Below are positions 27,233 to 36,384 of a DNA stretch of 64,000 nucleotides, one piece after another; position 1 is the stretch's first letter; every line of letters begins with the position of its first letter. The DNA comes from Burkholderiales bacterium (GTDB lineage Bacteria; Pseudomonadota; Gammaproteobacteria; Burkholderiales; Burkholderiaceae_C): NCBI GenBank assembly GCA_030604135.1, contig JAUVWL010000008.1, positions 1-64,000 on the forward strand, read 5' to 3'. The notes below the pieces were generated by a model. The model saw only the letters and a program-made list of their open reading frames with translations, was not told the origin of the DNA and ran no database searches. The position numbers and the translations under genes are program-made.

Positions 27233-27238
27233 CACAAT
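27233..27238 (+). promoter_or_regulatory. Candidate -10 hexamer of the DUF3422 gene, 7 nt before ATG 27246
   Basis: CACAAT ends 7 nt before the second ATG of the frame. No Shine-Dalgarno is present for either ATG, so a leaderless start at 27246 is possible. Confidence 0.35.
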
Positions 27239-27245
27239 GAATGTC

Positions 27246-28574
27246 ATGAATCCCTCAGACGCTGCCACCCGCTCCCTGCCGCACGATGACCCTTTGCGTC
27301 GCCTGTTGCACGACGAGGTGCACGCGCGGCCGACGGCGCGCATCCGGCTGCCTGCATTGGTCGTCTTCGTGGCGGTGGCCAATGAAGACGTGAGCCGCGA
27401 GCAGGAGTGCGAGCACCTGCGGCGCTTGCCGGGCCAGCAGGGTCTGCAGCCGCAGGACCTGCAGGGCCATTTTCTGCGCTTGCGCATGCCGGGCTACACC
27501 CTCAAGTGGGAGCGCCACACCGAGTTCACCCGCTATTCCCTGGTGCAACCCCTGCCGGAGGGTGCCACCCTGGGTGCGCGCGACCCCGAACTGCTGTCCC
27601 ACATCGTGCTGCCGTCGGACTGGCTGGCCGGCATTCCCGGCCGCACCTTCGCCGCCATCAAGCTGGCCATGCTGCACGGCGATCTGTCCGAGCCGCAGGC
27701 CACGCTGGACATGGCGCGAACCTGGCTGGGTGAACACACGGTGGTCGGTTCGATCATGGGCAACCAGGCCCATTCGATGGTGGTGACCGATTTCATGCTG
27801 CGCGACAGCGGCTTCGAGCGCGTGCTGGTGGTGGCGCCGCCGTCGACCACGGAAACACGCGCCGGGCGCATCTCGCAGCGCGTGCTCGAGATCGAGACCT
27901 ACCGCCTGATGGCCTTGCGCGGTCTGCCGGTGGTCAAGGAACTGGGGCCTTTCCTGGCCGAAAGCGAACGCCGCCTGGCCGACATCACCGCCCAGCTGGA
28001 GAACAAGACCACCAGCGACGAAGACCTGCTGGAGACCCTGGTGTCGCTGGCGGCGGGCATCGAGCGTGCAACGGCCGAGCATGCCTACCGCTTCTCGGCC
28101 ACACGGGCCTACGATGCCCTGGTGGGTCAGCGCATCGCCGAGCTGCGCGAGCAGCCGATACCGGGCACCCAGACCATCGGCGAGTTCATGCAGCGGCGCC
28201 TGTCACCGGCGATGGCGACGGTGGCGGCCACTGCACAGCGCCTGGCCTCGCTGTCCGAACGGGTCAACCGGGCCAGCTCGCTGCTGCGCACCCGGGTCGA
28301 CATCGCCACCGAAGGGCAGAACCGCCAGTTGCTGGAGAAACTCACCAAGGGCCAGGAACTGCAGCTGCGCCTGCAGAGCACGGTGGAAGGCCTGTCGATC
28401 GCGGCCATCAGCTACTACGTGGTCAGCCTGCTGCTGTACCTGGGCAAAGCCGGCAAGGCGGCCGGCCTGCCGATCCACCCCGAGCTGGCGGCCGGTGCGC
28501 TGATTCCGCTGGTGCTCTGGGCGGTGTGGCGCACCACGCGCAAGATCCACGAGAAGCTGCACGCGGGCTCCTGA
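27246..28574 (+). CDS. DUF3422 family membrane-anchored protein
   Basis: A 442-residue protein of unknown function that matches DUF3422 over its whole length. The N-terminal part starts with DDPLRRLLHDEVHARP, the family's best-known segment. Residues of roughly 240-385 are helical and probably coiled-coil. Two hydrophobic helices near 390-432 anchor the C-terminus in the membrane. ATG 27246 is preferred over 27237 because of the -10-like hexamer position; either is possible. The gene stands alone between a terminator and the convergent sigma54 regulator. Confidence 0.85.
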   Translation: MNPSDAATRSLPHDDPLRRLLHDEVHARPTARIRLPALVVFVAVANEDVSREQECEHLRRLPGQQGLQPQDLQGHFLRLRMPGYTLKWERHTEFTRYSLVQPLPEGATLGARDPELLSHIVLPSDWLAGIPGRTFAAIKLAMLHGDLSEPQATLDMARTWLGEHTVVGSIMGNQAHSMVVTDFMLRDSGFERVLVVAPPSTTETRAGRISQRVLEIETYRLMALRGLPVVKELGPFLAESERRLADITAQLENKTTSDEDLLETLVSLAAGIERATAEHAYRFSATRAYDALVGQRIAELREQPIPGTQTIGEFMQRRLSPAMATVAATAQRLASLSERVNRASSLLRTRVDIATEGQNRQLLEKLTKGQELQLRLQSTVEGLSIAAISYYVVSLLLYLGKAGKAAGLPIHPELAAGALIPLVLWAVWRTTRKIHEKLHAGS

Positions 28575-28594
28575 ACGGCTGAGAGGAGCCGATT

Positions 28595-29920
28595 TCAGGT
28601 ATCTGGCCTGTCCAGACCCAGTTGCTTGAGCTTGCGGTACAAGGTGCGTTCGCTCATGCCCAGCCGGGCGGCCAGGGCCGCCCGGCTGCCCTGGTGCCGG
28701 GCCACGGCTTCCTGCAGGGTCTGTCGCTCCAGGCTGCGCAGGTTGGTGACCGGGGTGTCGTTGTCCGGTAGAGCGGATGGGTGCCGCAGGCGGCGCCCGG
28801 TGGCAATGGCTTCCGACACATGGTCGGCGTCGATGCGGTCGCCATCGCACAGCAGGGCGGCGCGTTCCAGCAGGTTGCGCAGCTCGCGCACATTGCCCGG
28901 GAACGGCTGGGTTTCCAGCAGGCGCAGTGCCGCCGGTGCGATCTCCAGCCGGCGCGGGGCCGCCACCCGCTCCAGCAGGGCGGTGGCCAGCAGCGCCACA
29001 TCGCCGGCGCGCTCGCGCAGCGGCGGCAATGGGATGGGGAAGGTGCACAGCCGGTAGAACAGGTCTTCTCGGAAGCGCCCGTTCTGCACCATGGCCTCGA
29101 TGTCGCGGTGGGTGGCGGAGACGATGCGGATGTCGGTGTGTCGCAGCTCGGTGCTGCCCACACGCCGGTAGGTGCCGGTCTCCAGCAGGCGCAGCAGCTT
29201 GACCTGCATGGGCAGGGGAATGTCGCCGACCTCGTCCAGAAACAGCGTGCCGCCGCTGGCCGCCTCGACCAGGCCGCCCTTGCTGGTGGTGGCGCCGGTG
29301 AAGGCGCCGCGCTCGTGGCCGAAAAGCTCGGATTCGAACAGGGTTTCGGGCAGGCTGGAGCAGTCCACTGCCACCAGCGGTTTGCCCGCGCGGGGGCTGG
29401 CCTCGTGGATGGCACGTGCCACCAGTTCCTTGCCGGTGCCCGACTCACCCAGCAGCAGGACACTGGCCCGTGACGGTGCCACGCGCGAGACCAGGCCCAG
29501 CATGCGCTGGAAGGCCGGAGAACGACCGATCAGCCCCTGGCCAGCCGCCTGTCCCTGGGCCACCTTCAGGGGCTCCATCTTCTCGACGTAGAAGGCCGGC
29601 TGTCCGTCCTCGCCAGGCAGGGGCGAGAGTTCGATGTTGACGTACTCCTCGCCCTGGGGCGTGTGGTGCAGGTGCAGCACCCGTTCGCGCTGCCCCGACT
29701 GGCGCGACTGGGCCAGCGGGCAGGACTCGCCCGCCTGGTCGCAGGGTACGGCGAACTGGTGCGAGACCTCGTAGCAGCGACGGCCGACCACGCTGCGCTG
29801 CGGACTGAACTGGCGCCGGTAGGCCGCGTTGGCGGCCAGGATGCGGTACTGCGCGTCGAACAGGATGTGCGGCTCGGGCAGGCCTTCGAGAAAGGCTGTG
29901 AGTTCGGGCAGGGGTTTCAT
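28595..29920 (-). CDS. FisR-like sigma54-dependent activator with three-cysteine sensor domain
   Basis: A 441-residue enhancer-binding protein. Residues 1-120 form a PAS-like sensor with cysteines C49, C60 and C67. From memory, this 11- and 7-residue spacing is the same as in FisR of Cupriavidus, which senses sulfane sulfur. Next comes an AAA+ domain with GESGTGKE (Walker A), GAFTGA (sigma54 contact) and FLDEVGD (Walker B). It ends in a Fis-type helix-turn-helix ([20 protein letters not shown]). It is divergent from a lone Rieske gene that has a -24/-12 promoter. An alternative start is 29968. Sulfur sensing is inferred from the cysteine pattern only. Confidence 0.85.
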   Translation of the reverse strand: MKPLPELTAFLEGLPEPHILFDAQYRILAANAAYRRQFSPQRSVVGRRCYEVSHQFAVPCDQAGESCPLAQSRQSGQRERVLHLHHTPQGEEYVNIELSPLPGEDGQPAFYVEKMEPLKVAQGQAAGQGLIGRSPAFQRMLGLVSRVAPSRASVLLLGESGTGKELVARAIHEASPRAGKPLVAVDCSSLPETLFESELFGHERGAFTGATTSKGGLVEAASGGTLFLDEVGDIPLPMQVKLLRLLETGTYRRVGSTELRHTDIRIVSATHRDIEAMVQNGRFREDLFYRLCTFPIPLPPLRERAGDVALLATALLERVAAPRRLEIAPAALRLLETQPFPGNVRELRNLLERAALLCDGDRIDADHVSEAIATGRRLRHPSALPDNDTPVTNLRSLERQTLQEAVARHQGSRAALAARLGMSERTLYRKLKQLGLDRPDT

Positions 29921-29951
29921 GTGGGGCGGCTGACGGGGCAAGGGTGGTCGT

Positions 29952-29977
29952 CTGCCATTGTCTGTCATATGTGGCAG
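29952..29977. promoter_or_regulatory. Inverted repeats, possible enhancer site for the sigma54 activator
   Basis: CTGCCA (29952-29957) and CTGTCA (29962-29967) both pair with TGGCAG (29972-29977). The cluster is about 95 bp upstream of the -24 element, a normal distance for enhancer-binding protein sites. It also overlaps the activator's own start region, which would allow autoregulation. Confidence 0.4.
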
Positions 29978-30061
29978 TCATGCCCCGTTGTTGTCATGGG
30001 GTCTGCTGTGTTGGTGGGTTGAAAGTCTTTGTCTCGAAAGGCTTTTTTTGCGCTCTAGGGT

Positions 30062-30077
30062 TGGCACAGATATTGGA
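30062..30077 (+). promoter_or_regulatory. Sigma54 (-24/-12) promoter of the Rieske gene
   Basis: TGGCACAGATATTGGA fits TGGCACG-N4-TTGCA with exact GG-to-G spacing and two mismatches (A for G after the -24 box, G for C in the -12 box). It lies about 70 nt before the Rieske start codon, and the divergent neighbour encodes a sigma54 activator. Confidence 0.65.
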
Positions 30078-30144
30078 ATGGTCCAAGCACTGGCGCTCAT
30101 CCTTGCCCAACCGCACCCCATGTGCATTCTCATAAGGAGGCTGT

Positions 30145-30768
30145 ATGTCCCAAGCGTCCACCCCGCCCATTTCCGGCCCGTCCGACGCTGCGATGGACCC
30201 CGATCGCAGAACCTGGCTGTTGGCCACCGGTGCCATGGGCGCCACTGCGGTCACCGCAGTGGCGCTGCCGCTGGTGTCCAGCTTTGCCCCCAGCGAGCGC
30301 GCCAAGGCACTGGGCGCCAGCGTGCACATCGATCCGGCCGGTATTGCGCCTGGTGAGGTGCGCGTGGTCGAATGGCGCGGGCAACCGGTCTGGGTGATGC
30401 GCCGAACCCCGCAGATGCTGGCCACCCTGGAAGGCATGGAGGGCTTGGCCGATCCGGACTCGAAGGTCCGTCAGCAGCCACCCTATGCCGCCAACACACA
30501 TCGGTCGATCCGCCCAGAGCTGCTGGTGACCGTGGGCATTTGCACCCACCTGGGCTGTTCACCCGTGACCATCGCACAGGGCAGCTCCAACCCCAGCGTG
30601 CCTGCCGACTGGAAGGGTGGCTTCTTCTGTCCGTGTCATGGATCGACCTTTGACTTCGCTGGGCGCGTGTTCCGCAACAAGCCTGCGCCGACCAACCTGG
30701 TGGTGCCGCCGCACCACTACCTTGTTGACGGCACACTGCAGATCGGCGAGGACGGTGCAGGCGCCTGA
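30145..30768 (+). CDS. Orphan Rieske [2Fe-2S] protein (PetA-like, TAT substrate)
   Basis: A 207-residue protein closely resembling the Rieske subunit of the cytochrome bc1 complex. The N-terminus has a twin-arginine element (DRRTWLLATGAMG) and one membrane helix. The cluster motifs CTHLGC and CPCHGS are complete, including the disulfide cysteines. AAGGAGG precedes the ATG. No cytochrome b or c1 gene is adjacent, so this is probably a paralogue of the petABC subunit. Its -24/-12 promoter and FisR-like neighbour suggest induction under specific conditions, perhaps sulfide or sulfane-sulfur exposure, to alter or repair quinol oxidation. Confidence 0.88.
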   Translation: MSQASTPPISGPSDAAMDPDRRTWLLATGAMGATAVTAVALPLVSSFAPSERAKALGASVHIDPAGIAPGEVRVVEWRGQPVWVMRRTPQMLATLEGMEGLADPDSKVRQQPPYAANTHRSIRPELLVTVGICTHLGCSPVTIAQGSSNPSVPADWKGGFFCPCHGSTFDFAGRVFRNKPAPTNLVVPPHHYLVDGTLQIGEDGAGA

Positions 30769-30891
30769 TTTTGCGCACGGCCTTTCGTCAGCATCGTTCT
30801 GGAGCAGCGCAGCTGGAATCCGCACATTTGCGGGCTGACGCATGACCTGTTTGCGGTGCACAAGGTGCACAGCCGGGTGGTGAGTGCCTGA
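30769..30891 (+). other. Open 41-codon tail after the Rieske gene, origin unknown
   Basis: Immediately after the Rieske stop, the frame from 30769 stays open to a TGA at 30889-30891 and reads like protein (VLEQRSWNPHICGLTHDLFAVHKVH). There is no start codon with a ribosome site. It may be the leftover C-terminus of a deleted gene or chance. I could not assign it to a family. Confidence 0.25.
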
Positions 30892-30910
30892 CGTCGAAGC
30901 TTGTCTGCTG

Positions 30911-31324
30911 TCAGAACGCCAGCGTGTTCAGACCCGGCTTGAGCAGGTGGGCGGCGACATCGGCGGGTTTGGCCGGGGTCACGCCTTCGATCAGATCGGC
31001 CGGCTGCTTGCCGGTGTTGGGCAGGTAGAGTGCGCAGACTTCGACCTTGGCGCCGGCCTTGATCACGCCCTGCAGCATCTGCTGGGTGGTGACGTCGCGC
31101 GGCTTGAGCTTGGGCAGTTCGGCGCCCTTGACGGCGATGTCGCCAGCAGCATCGCACAGCAGGACGCGCACATTGGCTTTCTGCTCCAGGGCCTGTCCGG
31201 CCAGCACCAGACCGGCGCCCTGGGCCATGGCGTTGCCGCTGTGGATGTTGACGAACAGGTCCTGGGCGTGGGCGGTTCCGGTGGCCAGCAGGGCGGCGGT
31301 GCCGAGGGCGATCAGCGATTTCAT
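30911..31324 (-). CDS. Periplasmic DsrE-family protein
   Basis: A 137-residue protein. A clear signal peptide (MKSLIALGTAALLATGTAHA) with AHA cleavage precedes a DsrE/DsrF-like domain rich in Gly and Ala strands, with cysteines in VLLCDAAG and EVCALYLP. DsrE-type proteins carry persulfides or act in sulfur relay, and exported versions are known but poorly characterised. The ATG at 31324 has AAGGAG 7 nt upstream. Its position beside the FisR-like regulator and Rieske gene supports a sulfur-linked role. Confidence 0.8.
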   Translation of the reverse strand: MKSLIALGTAALLATGTAHAQDLFVNIHSGNAMAQGAGLVLAGQALEQKANVRVLLCDAAGDIAVKGAELPKLKPRDVTTQQMLQGVIKAGAKVEVCALYLPNTGKQPADLIEGVTPAKPADVAAHLLKPGLNTLAF

Positions 31325-31445
31325 GCGCAAACTCCTTGATTGAATCGGGTGGAAATTTCAGTGACGGCGCCACCGAACAGCCGATTCTTCATATACTGAC
31401 CAGAGTATCTTTGACAAATCGCAATGCAGAGCACGAAAGCCCGCC

Positions 31446-32174
31446 ATGACCCACGACCTTGAATCCCCGGTGCATCCCGACCAGCTCCCGTTGCTCGACG
31501 ACGAGCTCGACGTGCTGGCCGCGTGGGTGGCTCTGGACCAGGTGAGGGTGGTCGAAGCTGGCTGCGGCAACGCCCGCTTGCTGCGCGACATGCTGAAGCG
31601 CCATCCCATGGCCACCGGCGTCGGCCTGGAGGTTGATGGGGTGCAGCACGCCAGAAACCTGGCCGCGCCGCAAGCGCGCCTGTGCTTCATCGAAGCGGGC
31701 GCGCAGTCCATTCCCCTGCCCGATGCCGATGCCGATCTCGCACTCATGCTCAAGTCCTTGCACCATGTGCCGCTGGACCAGATGGACACGGCCCTGAACG
31801 AGCTGGCACGCGTGGTTAGGCCCGGCGGCTGGCTCTATGTGTCGGAGCCCATCTACGGTGGTGCGCTCAACGAAATCGTTCGGCTGTACAACGACGAAGG
31901 CCGGGTGCGGCGCGAGGCACAGGCCGCGGTGAACCGGGCCGTGGCCGATGGCCGGCTGTGGCGTGCGGCCGCCGAACGGCGTTTTGCCCAGCCGGTGCAC
32001 TACCGGGACTTCGACGACTTTGCGCAACGCATGTTGTACCCGAGCTTTGCCGATCACGGCATCACCGACGACCTGCGTGAGCGTGTCCGTCAGGCTTACC
32101 AGCCGCACCAGACGGCCGACGGTGCGCGTTTTGTGCGGCCCATGCATGTGCGCCTGTTGCAGCGCGTCCCCTGA
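31446..32174 (+). CDS. Class I SAM-dependent methyltransferase
   Basis: A 242-residue Rossmann methyltransferase. Motif I is VVEAGCGNARLL, the acidic end of strand 2 is GLEVDG, and the post-motif region LMLKSLHHVPLDQM followed by ARVVRPGGWLYVSEP is the Methyltransf_11 pattern. The substrate is unknown. It stands alone, divergent from the DsrE gene and convergent with the SulP gene. Confidence 0.87.
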   Translation: MTHDLESPVHPDQLPLLDDELDVLAAWVALDQVRVVEAGCGNARLLRDMLKRHPMATGVGLEVDGVQHARNLAAPQARLCFIEAGAQSIPLPDADADLALMLKSLHHVPLDQMDTALNELARVVRPGGWLYVSEPIYGGALNEIVRLYNDEGRVRREAQAAVNRAVADGRLWRAAAERRFAQPVHYRDFDDFAQRMLYPSFADHGITDDLRERVRQAYQPHQTADGARFVRPMHVRLLQRVP

Positions 32175-32183
32175 CTCCTAGTC

Positions 32184-33914
32184 TCAGTCCTGCGCCAGTG
32201 CGGTGATGGCCTGGTGGTGGGTCAGGAACACCTGACCGCTGAGCTGTTGCAGAAAGTCGGTGCGCTGGAGCCGGTCCATGACCGGGCCCTTGACCTCGCT
32301 CAGGTGCAGGGCAATGCCCTGGTCGGACAGGCGCTGCATGATGACCACCAGGCTGTCGAGTGCGCTGGCGTCGATGTCGTTGACCGCCGTGCATTGCAGC
32401 ACCACGTGCCGCAGGCCAGGGTCGGCAGCGGCCACGGCCTCGGCCACATGGTCTTCCAGGTAACGGGCGTTGGCAAAGAACAGGCTCTCGTCCACCCGCA
32501 GGCCAAGCACATTCGGGTGGGTCACCACCTCGTGCCGCAGCACGTTGCGGTAGTGCTCGGTGCCGGGCACATTGCCCACCACCGCAATGTGGGGGCGGCT
32601 GCTGATCCACAGGTGCATGAGCAGCGAGACCACCACCCCGGTCATCAGGCCGCTGACCAGGTCGACCAGCAGCGTGACCGCAAAGGTCAGCGCGTGGGCA
32701 GCGAAGTCGGCACGGGAGATGCGCCAGGATTTGGAAAAACCCCGCAGGTCGATCAGGCTGCCCAGGGCCATGACGATGCTGGCCGCCAGCACCGCCAGCG
32801 GCAGGTCACGCAGCCAGGGGGTGAAGAACAGGGCGGTCAAGGCCAGCAGCAGCGCCGCAAGCAGGCCGGCCGTGGGTGTGCGGGCGCCACCCTCGTGCAG
32901 CACGACGCTGCGTGAAAAACTGGCCCCCACTGCAAACGCGCCGGTGAAGCCGGCCGCCAGATTGGCCCCACCCATGGCCCGCATTTCGGCGCTTGGGTTC
33001 ACGCGCTCACGGCGTTTGGCGGCCAGCCCCTGGACAATGGAGATCTGCTCGACGAAGGTGAGCATGGCGATCAGCAAGGCCGGCAGCAGCAGGGCCTGAA
33101 CCGTCCCGGGGCTGACGTTCAGCAAGGCGCCCATGGCCAGCGCCGGCAGGCCCTGGGGAATGTCTCCCACCACCGCCAGCCCCCGGTCGGCCCAGCCGAG
33201 CACCGAGGTCAGTGCAATGGCGGCCAGCATCACCAGCAGCGGCGCGGCCTTGGCCACCAGATCGGCGGCACCCGGTGGCAGACCCAGCCGGGACAGCAGA
33301 GCCTTGAGCCAGCGTTTGGTGGCCCACAGCGCCAGCAAGGCGCCGGTTGCCACCGCCACGGTCAAACCCTGCGCCTGGGCGGCCTGCTGCCAAAGGCTGT
33401 TCAGAAAAACCCAGAGATTGCCGCTGGCCAGGGGTGTGCCCAACAGGTGCGTGAACTGGCTCATGCCGATCAGCAGGCCCGAGGCGGTGACAAAACCCGA
33501 GAGCACAGGCGTGCTCAGAAAGCTCGCAATGAAGCCCATGCGCAGCGTGCCCATCAGCAGCAACAACGCCCCCACCAGCAGCGCCAGCAGCGCACTGGTC
33601 GCCACGAACTCGGCGCTGCCGGCACTGGCCACCGCCCCCACCGCCGCCAGCGACATGATGGAGCGCAGGGCCGCGGGGCCGACGCCCAGCACCGGGCTGG
33701 TGCCCATCAGGGCATAGACCACCAGCGGCAGCATGGCGGCGTACAGGCCGGTGACGGCGGGCATGCCCGCCAGCAGCGCGTAGGCCAGGCTTTGCGGAAT
33801 GAGCAACAGGGTCAGTACAGCAGCTGCTGTGAGGTCACCCGCCATCTGAGGGCGCCCGTACCCGCGCGACCAGCGCAGCACGGGGAACCAGGACGTCCAG
33901 CCCTTGCTGTCCAC
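32184..33914 (-). CDS. SulP family inorganic anion transporter with STAS domain
   Basis: A 576-residue permease. The membrane part (to about residue 430) has the SulP opening GDLTAAAVLTLLLIPQSLAYALLAGMPAVTGLYAA. The C-terminal STAS domain (about 445-570) contains VLQCTAVNDIDASALDSL. The family moves sulfate, bicarbonate or dicarboxylates; the substrate here cannot be fixed. The start is GTG at 33914, only 3 nt after the mnmA stop, so it is co-transcribed as the last gene of the nspC-CANSDH-mnmA-SulP run. Confidence 0.9.
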   Translation of the reverse strand: MDSKGWTSWFPVLRWSRGYGRPQMAGDLTAAAVLTLLLIPQSLAYALLAGMPAVTGLYAAMLPLVVYALMGTSPVLGVGPAALRSIMSLAAVGAVASAGSAEFVATSALLALLVGALLLLMGTLRMGFIASFLSTPVLSGFVTASGLLIGMSQFTHLLGTPLASGNLWVFLNSLWQQAAQAQGLTVAVATGALLALWATKRWLKALLSRLGLPPGAADLVAKAAPLLVMLAAIALTSVLGWADRGLAVVGDIPQGLPALAMGALLNVSPGTVQALLLPALLIAMLTFVEQISIVQGLAAKRRERVNPSAEMRAMGGANLAAGFTGAFAVGASFSRSVVLHEGGARTPTAGLLAALLLALTALFFTPWLRDLPLAVLAASIVMALGSLIDLRGFSKSWRISRADFAAHALTFAVTLLVDLVSGLMTGVVVSLLMHLWISSRPHIAVVGNVPGTEHYRNVLRHEVVTHPNVLGLRVDESLFFANARYLEDHVAEAVAAADPGLRHVVLQCTAVNDIDASALDSLVVIMQRLSDQGIALHLSEVKGPVMDRLQRTDFLQQLSGQVFLTHHQAITALAQD

Positions 33915-33917
33915 GGT

Positions 33918-35042
33918 TCAGCTCGGCGCGTTGGCCGCCTCGGTGTGGATCACGCCACCACCCAGGCACACCTCACCGTCGTACAGCACCGCGCTCTGGC
34001 CGGGTGTCACCGCCCATTGGGGCTCGGCAAAACGAAGCGTGAAGCCGGTTTCGTCCAGTGCCAGCGCGCAGGGCGCGTCGGTCTGGCGGTAGCGCGTCTT
34101 GGCGGCGATCTGTGTGCTGGCAGGGGGCGCTCCCGCCACCCAGCTCAGGTCTTCGGCGCGCAGGCTGGGCGCCAGCAGCCAGGGGTGGTCGTGGCCCTGC
34201 ACCACCCACAAGGTGTTTTTCTCGACGTCCTTGCGCGCCACGAACCAGGGTTCGTGTTCGCTGCCGCCTTTTTGTGCACCCTTGGCCTTCACACCACCGA
34301 TGCCCAGGCCCTGGCGCTGGCCCAGGGTGTAGAAACTCAGGCCCACGTGCTGGCCGATGGTGCGGCCCGTCGGGTCCTTGATCGGGCCCGGTTCCTTGCT
34401 GATGTAGCGATTCAGGAAGTCGCGAAACGGTCGCTCGCCGATGAAGCAGATGCCGGTGCTGTCTTTCTTCCTCGCGTTGGGCAGCGGGATCTCGGCCGCG
34501 ATGCGGCGCACCTCGGTCTTGGGAAGTTCACCCACCGGGAACATCGTCTTGGACAGCTGCGCCTGGTTGAGCCGATGCAGGAAGTAGCTCTGGTCCTTCA
34601 AGGGGTCCAGGCCCTTGAGCAGTTCGTGTCGTCCCGTCGCCTGGTTCAAGCGTACCCGGGCATAGTGGCCGGTGGCGATCTTCTCGGCGCCCAGGCGCAT
34701 GGCGTGGTCGAGGAAGGCCTTGAACTTGATCTCGGCGTTGCACAGGATGTCGGGGTTGGGCGTGCGCCCGGCCTGATACTCCCGCAGGAACTCGGCGAAG
34801 ACACGGTCCTTGTATTCGGACGCGAAGTTCACGTGTTCGATGTCGATGCCGATCACGTCGGCCACGCTGGCCGCGTCCAGCCAGTCCTGCCGGCTGGAGC
34901 AGTACTCGCTGTCGTCGTCATCTTCCCAGTTCTTCATGAAGATGCCGATCACCTCGTGGCCCTGCTGTTTGAGCAGCCAGGCGCTGACGGCGGAATCCAC
35001 GCCGCCGCTCAGGCCCACCACCACACGTTGCTTGTCTGTCAT
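33918..35042 (-). CDS. mnmA: tRNA-specific 2-thiouridylase MnmA
   Basis: A 374-residue enzyme that makes 2-thiouridine at the wobble position of tRNAs for Lys, Glu and Gln. The PP-loop SGGVDSAV, the first catalytic cysteine in [10 protein letters not shown] and the second in [10 protein letters not shown] are present, with the C-terminal beta-barrel domains complete. ATG 35042 begins 12 residues before the PP-loop end, as in the family. It lies 8 nt after the carboxynorspermidine synthase stop and just before SulP. Confidence 0.97.
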   Translation of the reverse strand: MTDKQRVVVGLSGGVDSAVSAWLLKQQGHEVIGIFMKNWEDDDDSEYCSSRQDWLDAASVADVIGIDIEHVNFASEYKDRVFAEFLREYQAGRTPNPDILCNAEIKFKAFLDHAMRLGAEKIATGHYARVRLNQATGRHELLKGLDPLKDQSYFLHRLNQAQLSKTMFPVGELPKTEVRRIAAEIPLPNARKKDSTGICFIGERPFRDFLNRYISKEPGPIKDPTGRTIGQHVGLSFYTLGQRQGLGIGGVKAKGAQKGGSEHEPWFVARKDVEKNTLWVVQGHDHPWLLAPSLRAEDLSWVAGAPPASTQIAAKTRYRQTDAPCALALDETGFTLRFAEPQWAVTPGQSAVLYDGEVCLGGGVIHTEAANAPS

Positions 35043-35050
35043 GGACCGGA

Positions 35051-36301
35051 TTATCCCGCGACGGCTTCGTCCCAGGCGCGGTCGCCCCGCGCGTCCTTGA
35101 CCCGCGTCGGCAGGCCCATGCGGTCCATCAGGCGCAGGAAGGGCGCCGGGTCCAGGTCCTCCACGTTGACCATGGTGCCGGTGTCCCAGGTGCCGTCGGC
35201 AATCAGCAGGGCAGCGGCCACCGGCGGCACACCGGCGGTGTACGAGATGCCCTGGCTGCCGACCTCGGCGTAGGCCTCGGCGTGGTCGGCCACGTTGTAG
35301 ATGAAGGCCTCGGCGTCTTTGCCGTCCTTGCTGCCTTTGACCCAGTTGCCGATGCAGGTCTTGCCGCTGTAGCTCGGTGCCAGGCTGGCGGGGTCGGGCA
35401 GCACGGCCTTGACGACTTTCAGCGGCACCACTTCCAGCCCTTCGGCGGTTTTCACCGGTTGTTCGGACAGCAGGCCCAGGTTGTTGAGCACGGTGAAGAC
35501 GTTGATGTAGTGCTCGCCAAAACCCATCCAGAAACGCAGGTCGGCCTGTGGGTAGCGGCTGGCCAGCGAGTGCAGTTCGTCGTGGCCGGTCAGATAGGCT
35601 TTTTGCGGGCCGACCACCGGCAGGTTCCAGGTCTGGCTGACCTCGAACATCTTGTTCGGCGTCCACTGCCCGTTCTGCCAGGACAGCACCGTGCCGGTGA
35701 ACTCGCGGAAGTTGACTTCCGGGTCGAAGTTGGTGGCAAACCAGCGGTCGTGCTTGCCCGCGTTGATGTCGACGATGTCGATGCTGCGGATGGTGTCGAA
35801 GAAACGGTCTTCGGCCAGGCGCGCATAGGCGTTGACCACCCCGGGGTCGAAGCCGACGCCAAGCACGGCGGTGACACCGGCCTCTGCGCAGCGCTCACGC
35901 CGTTTCCACTCGTGGTTGGCGTACCAGGGTGGCGGCTCGCAGATTTTCAGCGGGTCTTCGTGGATGGCGGTATCCATGTAGGCCGCGCCGGTGTCGATGC
36001 AGGCCTCCAGCACCGACATGTTGACGAAGGCGCTGCCCAGGTTGATGACGATCTGAGCGCCGGTGCGGCGGATCAGTTCGGCCACGGCTGGGGTGTCCAT
36101 GGCGTCGATGGTGTGGGCCTGCAGCACCCCGGGCACCTTGAGGCTGCCTTTGGCGTGTACCGAGGCGATGATGGCCTCGCACTTGGCGATCTTGCGCGAG
36201 GCGATGTGGATGTCGCCCAGCACGTCGTTGTTCTGGGCGCATTTGTGGGCCGCCACTTGAGCCACGCCGCCGGCGCCGATGATGAGCACATTGCGCTTCA
36301 T
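35051..36301 (-). CDS. Carboxynorspermidine synthase (saccharopine dehydrogenase family)
   Basis: A 416-residue NADPH-dependent enzyme with the Rossmann start [19 protein letters not shown] and the family segments [12 protein letters not shown] and [11 protein letters not shown]. In the alternative polyamine route it condenses putrescine or diaminopropane with aspartate semialdehyde. The product is decarboxylated by NspC, encoded just upstream. The pairing with nspC is the main reason for preferring this over a lysine-pathway role. Confidence 0.85.
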   Translation of the reverse strand: MKRNVLIIGAGGVAQVAAHKCAQNNDVLGDIHIASRKIAKCEAIIASVHAKGSLKVPGVLQAHTIDAMDTPAVAELIRRTGAQIVINLGSAFVNMSVLEACIDTGAAYMDTAIHEDPLKICEPPPWYANHEWKRRERCAEAGVTAVLGVGFDPGVVNAYARLAEDRFFDTIRSIDIVDINAGKHDRWFATNFDPEVNFREFTGTVLSWQNGQWTPNKMFEVSQTWNLPVVGPQKAYLTGHDELHSLASRYPQADLRFWMGFGEHYINVFTVLNNLGLLSEQPVKTAEGLEVVPLKVVKAVLPDPASLAPSYSGKTCIGNWVKGSKDGKDAEAFIYNVADHAEAYAEVGSQGISYTAGVPPVAAALLIADGTWDTGTMVNVEDLDPAPFLRLMDRMGLPTRVKDARGDRAWDEAVAG

Positions 36302-36333
36302 GTCGTCGAAATCCTTTCGTCGGAGGGGGGTTG

Positions 36334-36367
36334 AAGAAAAACGGGCCCGCCCGCCCTGCGGCGGGTC
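36334..36367 (-). terminator. Terminator-like hairpin between nspC and carboxynorspermidine synthase
   Basis: On the minus strand CCCGCC-GCAG-GGCGGG is followed within 7 nt by TTTTTCTTC, 20 nt after the nspC stop. It may end part of the nspC transcript and lower expression of the downstream genes. Confidence 0.4.
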
Positions 36368-36384
36368 AGTTCGTCAAGGGGGCT

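Noticed and set aside
30021-30055. Possible terminator (AAAGTCTTTGTCTCGAAAGGCTTTTTTT) upstream of the Rieske gene
   Set aside because: The stem is short and mismatched, and it lies between the enhancer-like repeats and the sigma54 promoter, where a terminator has no clear role.
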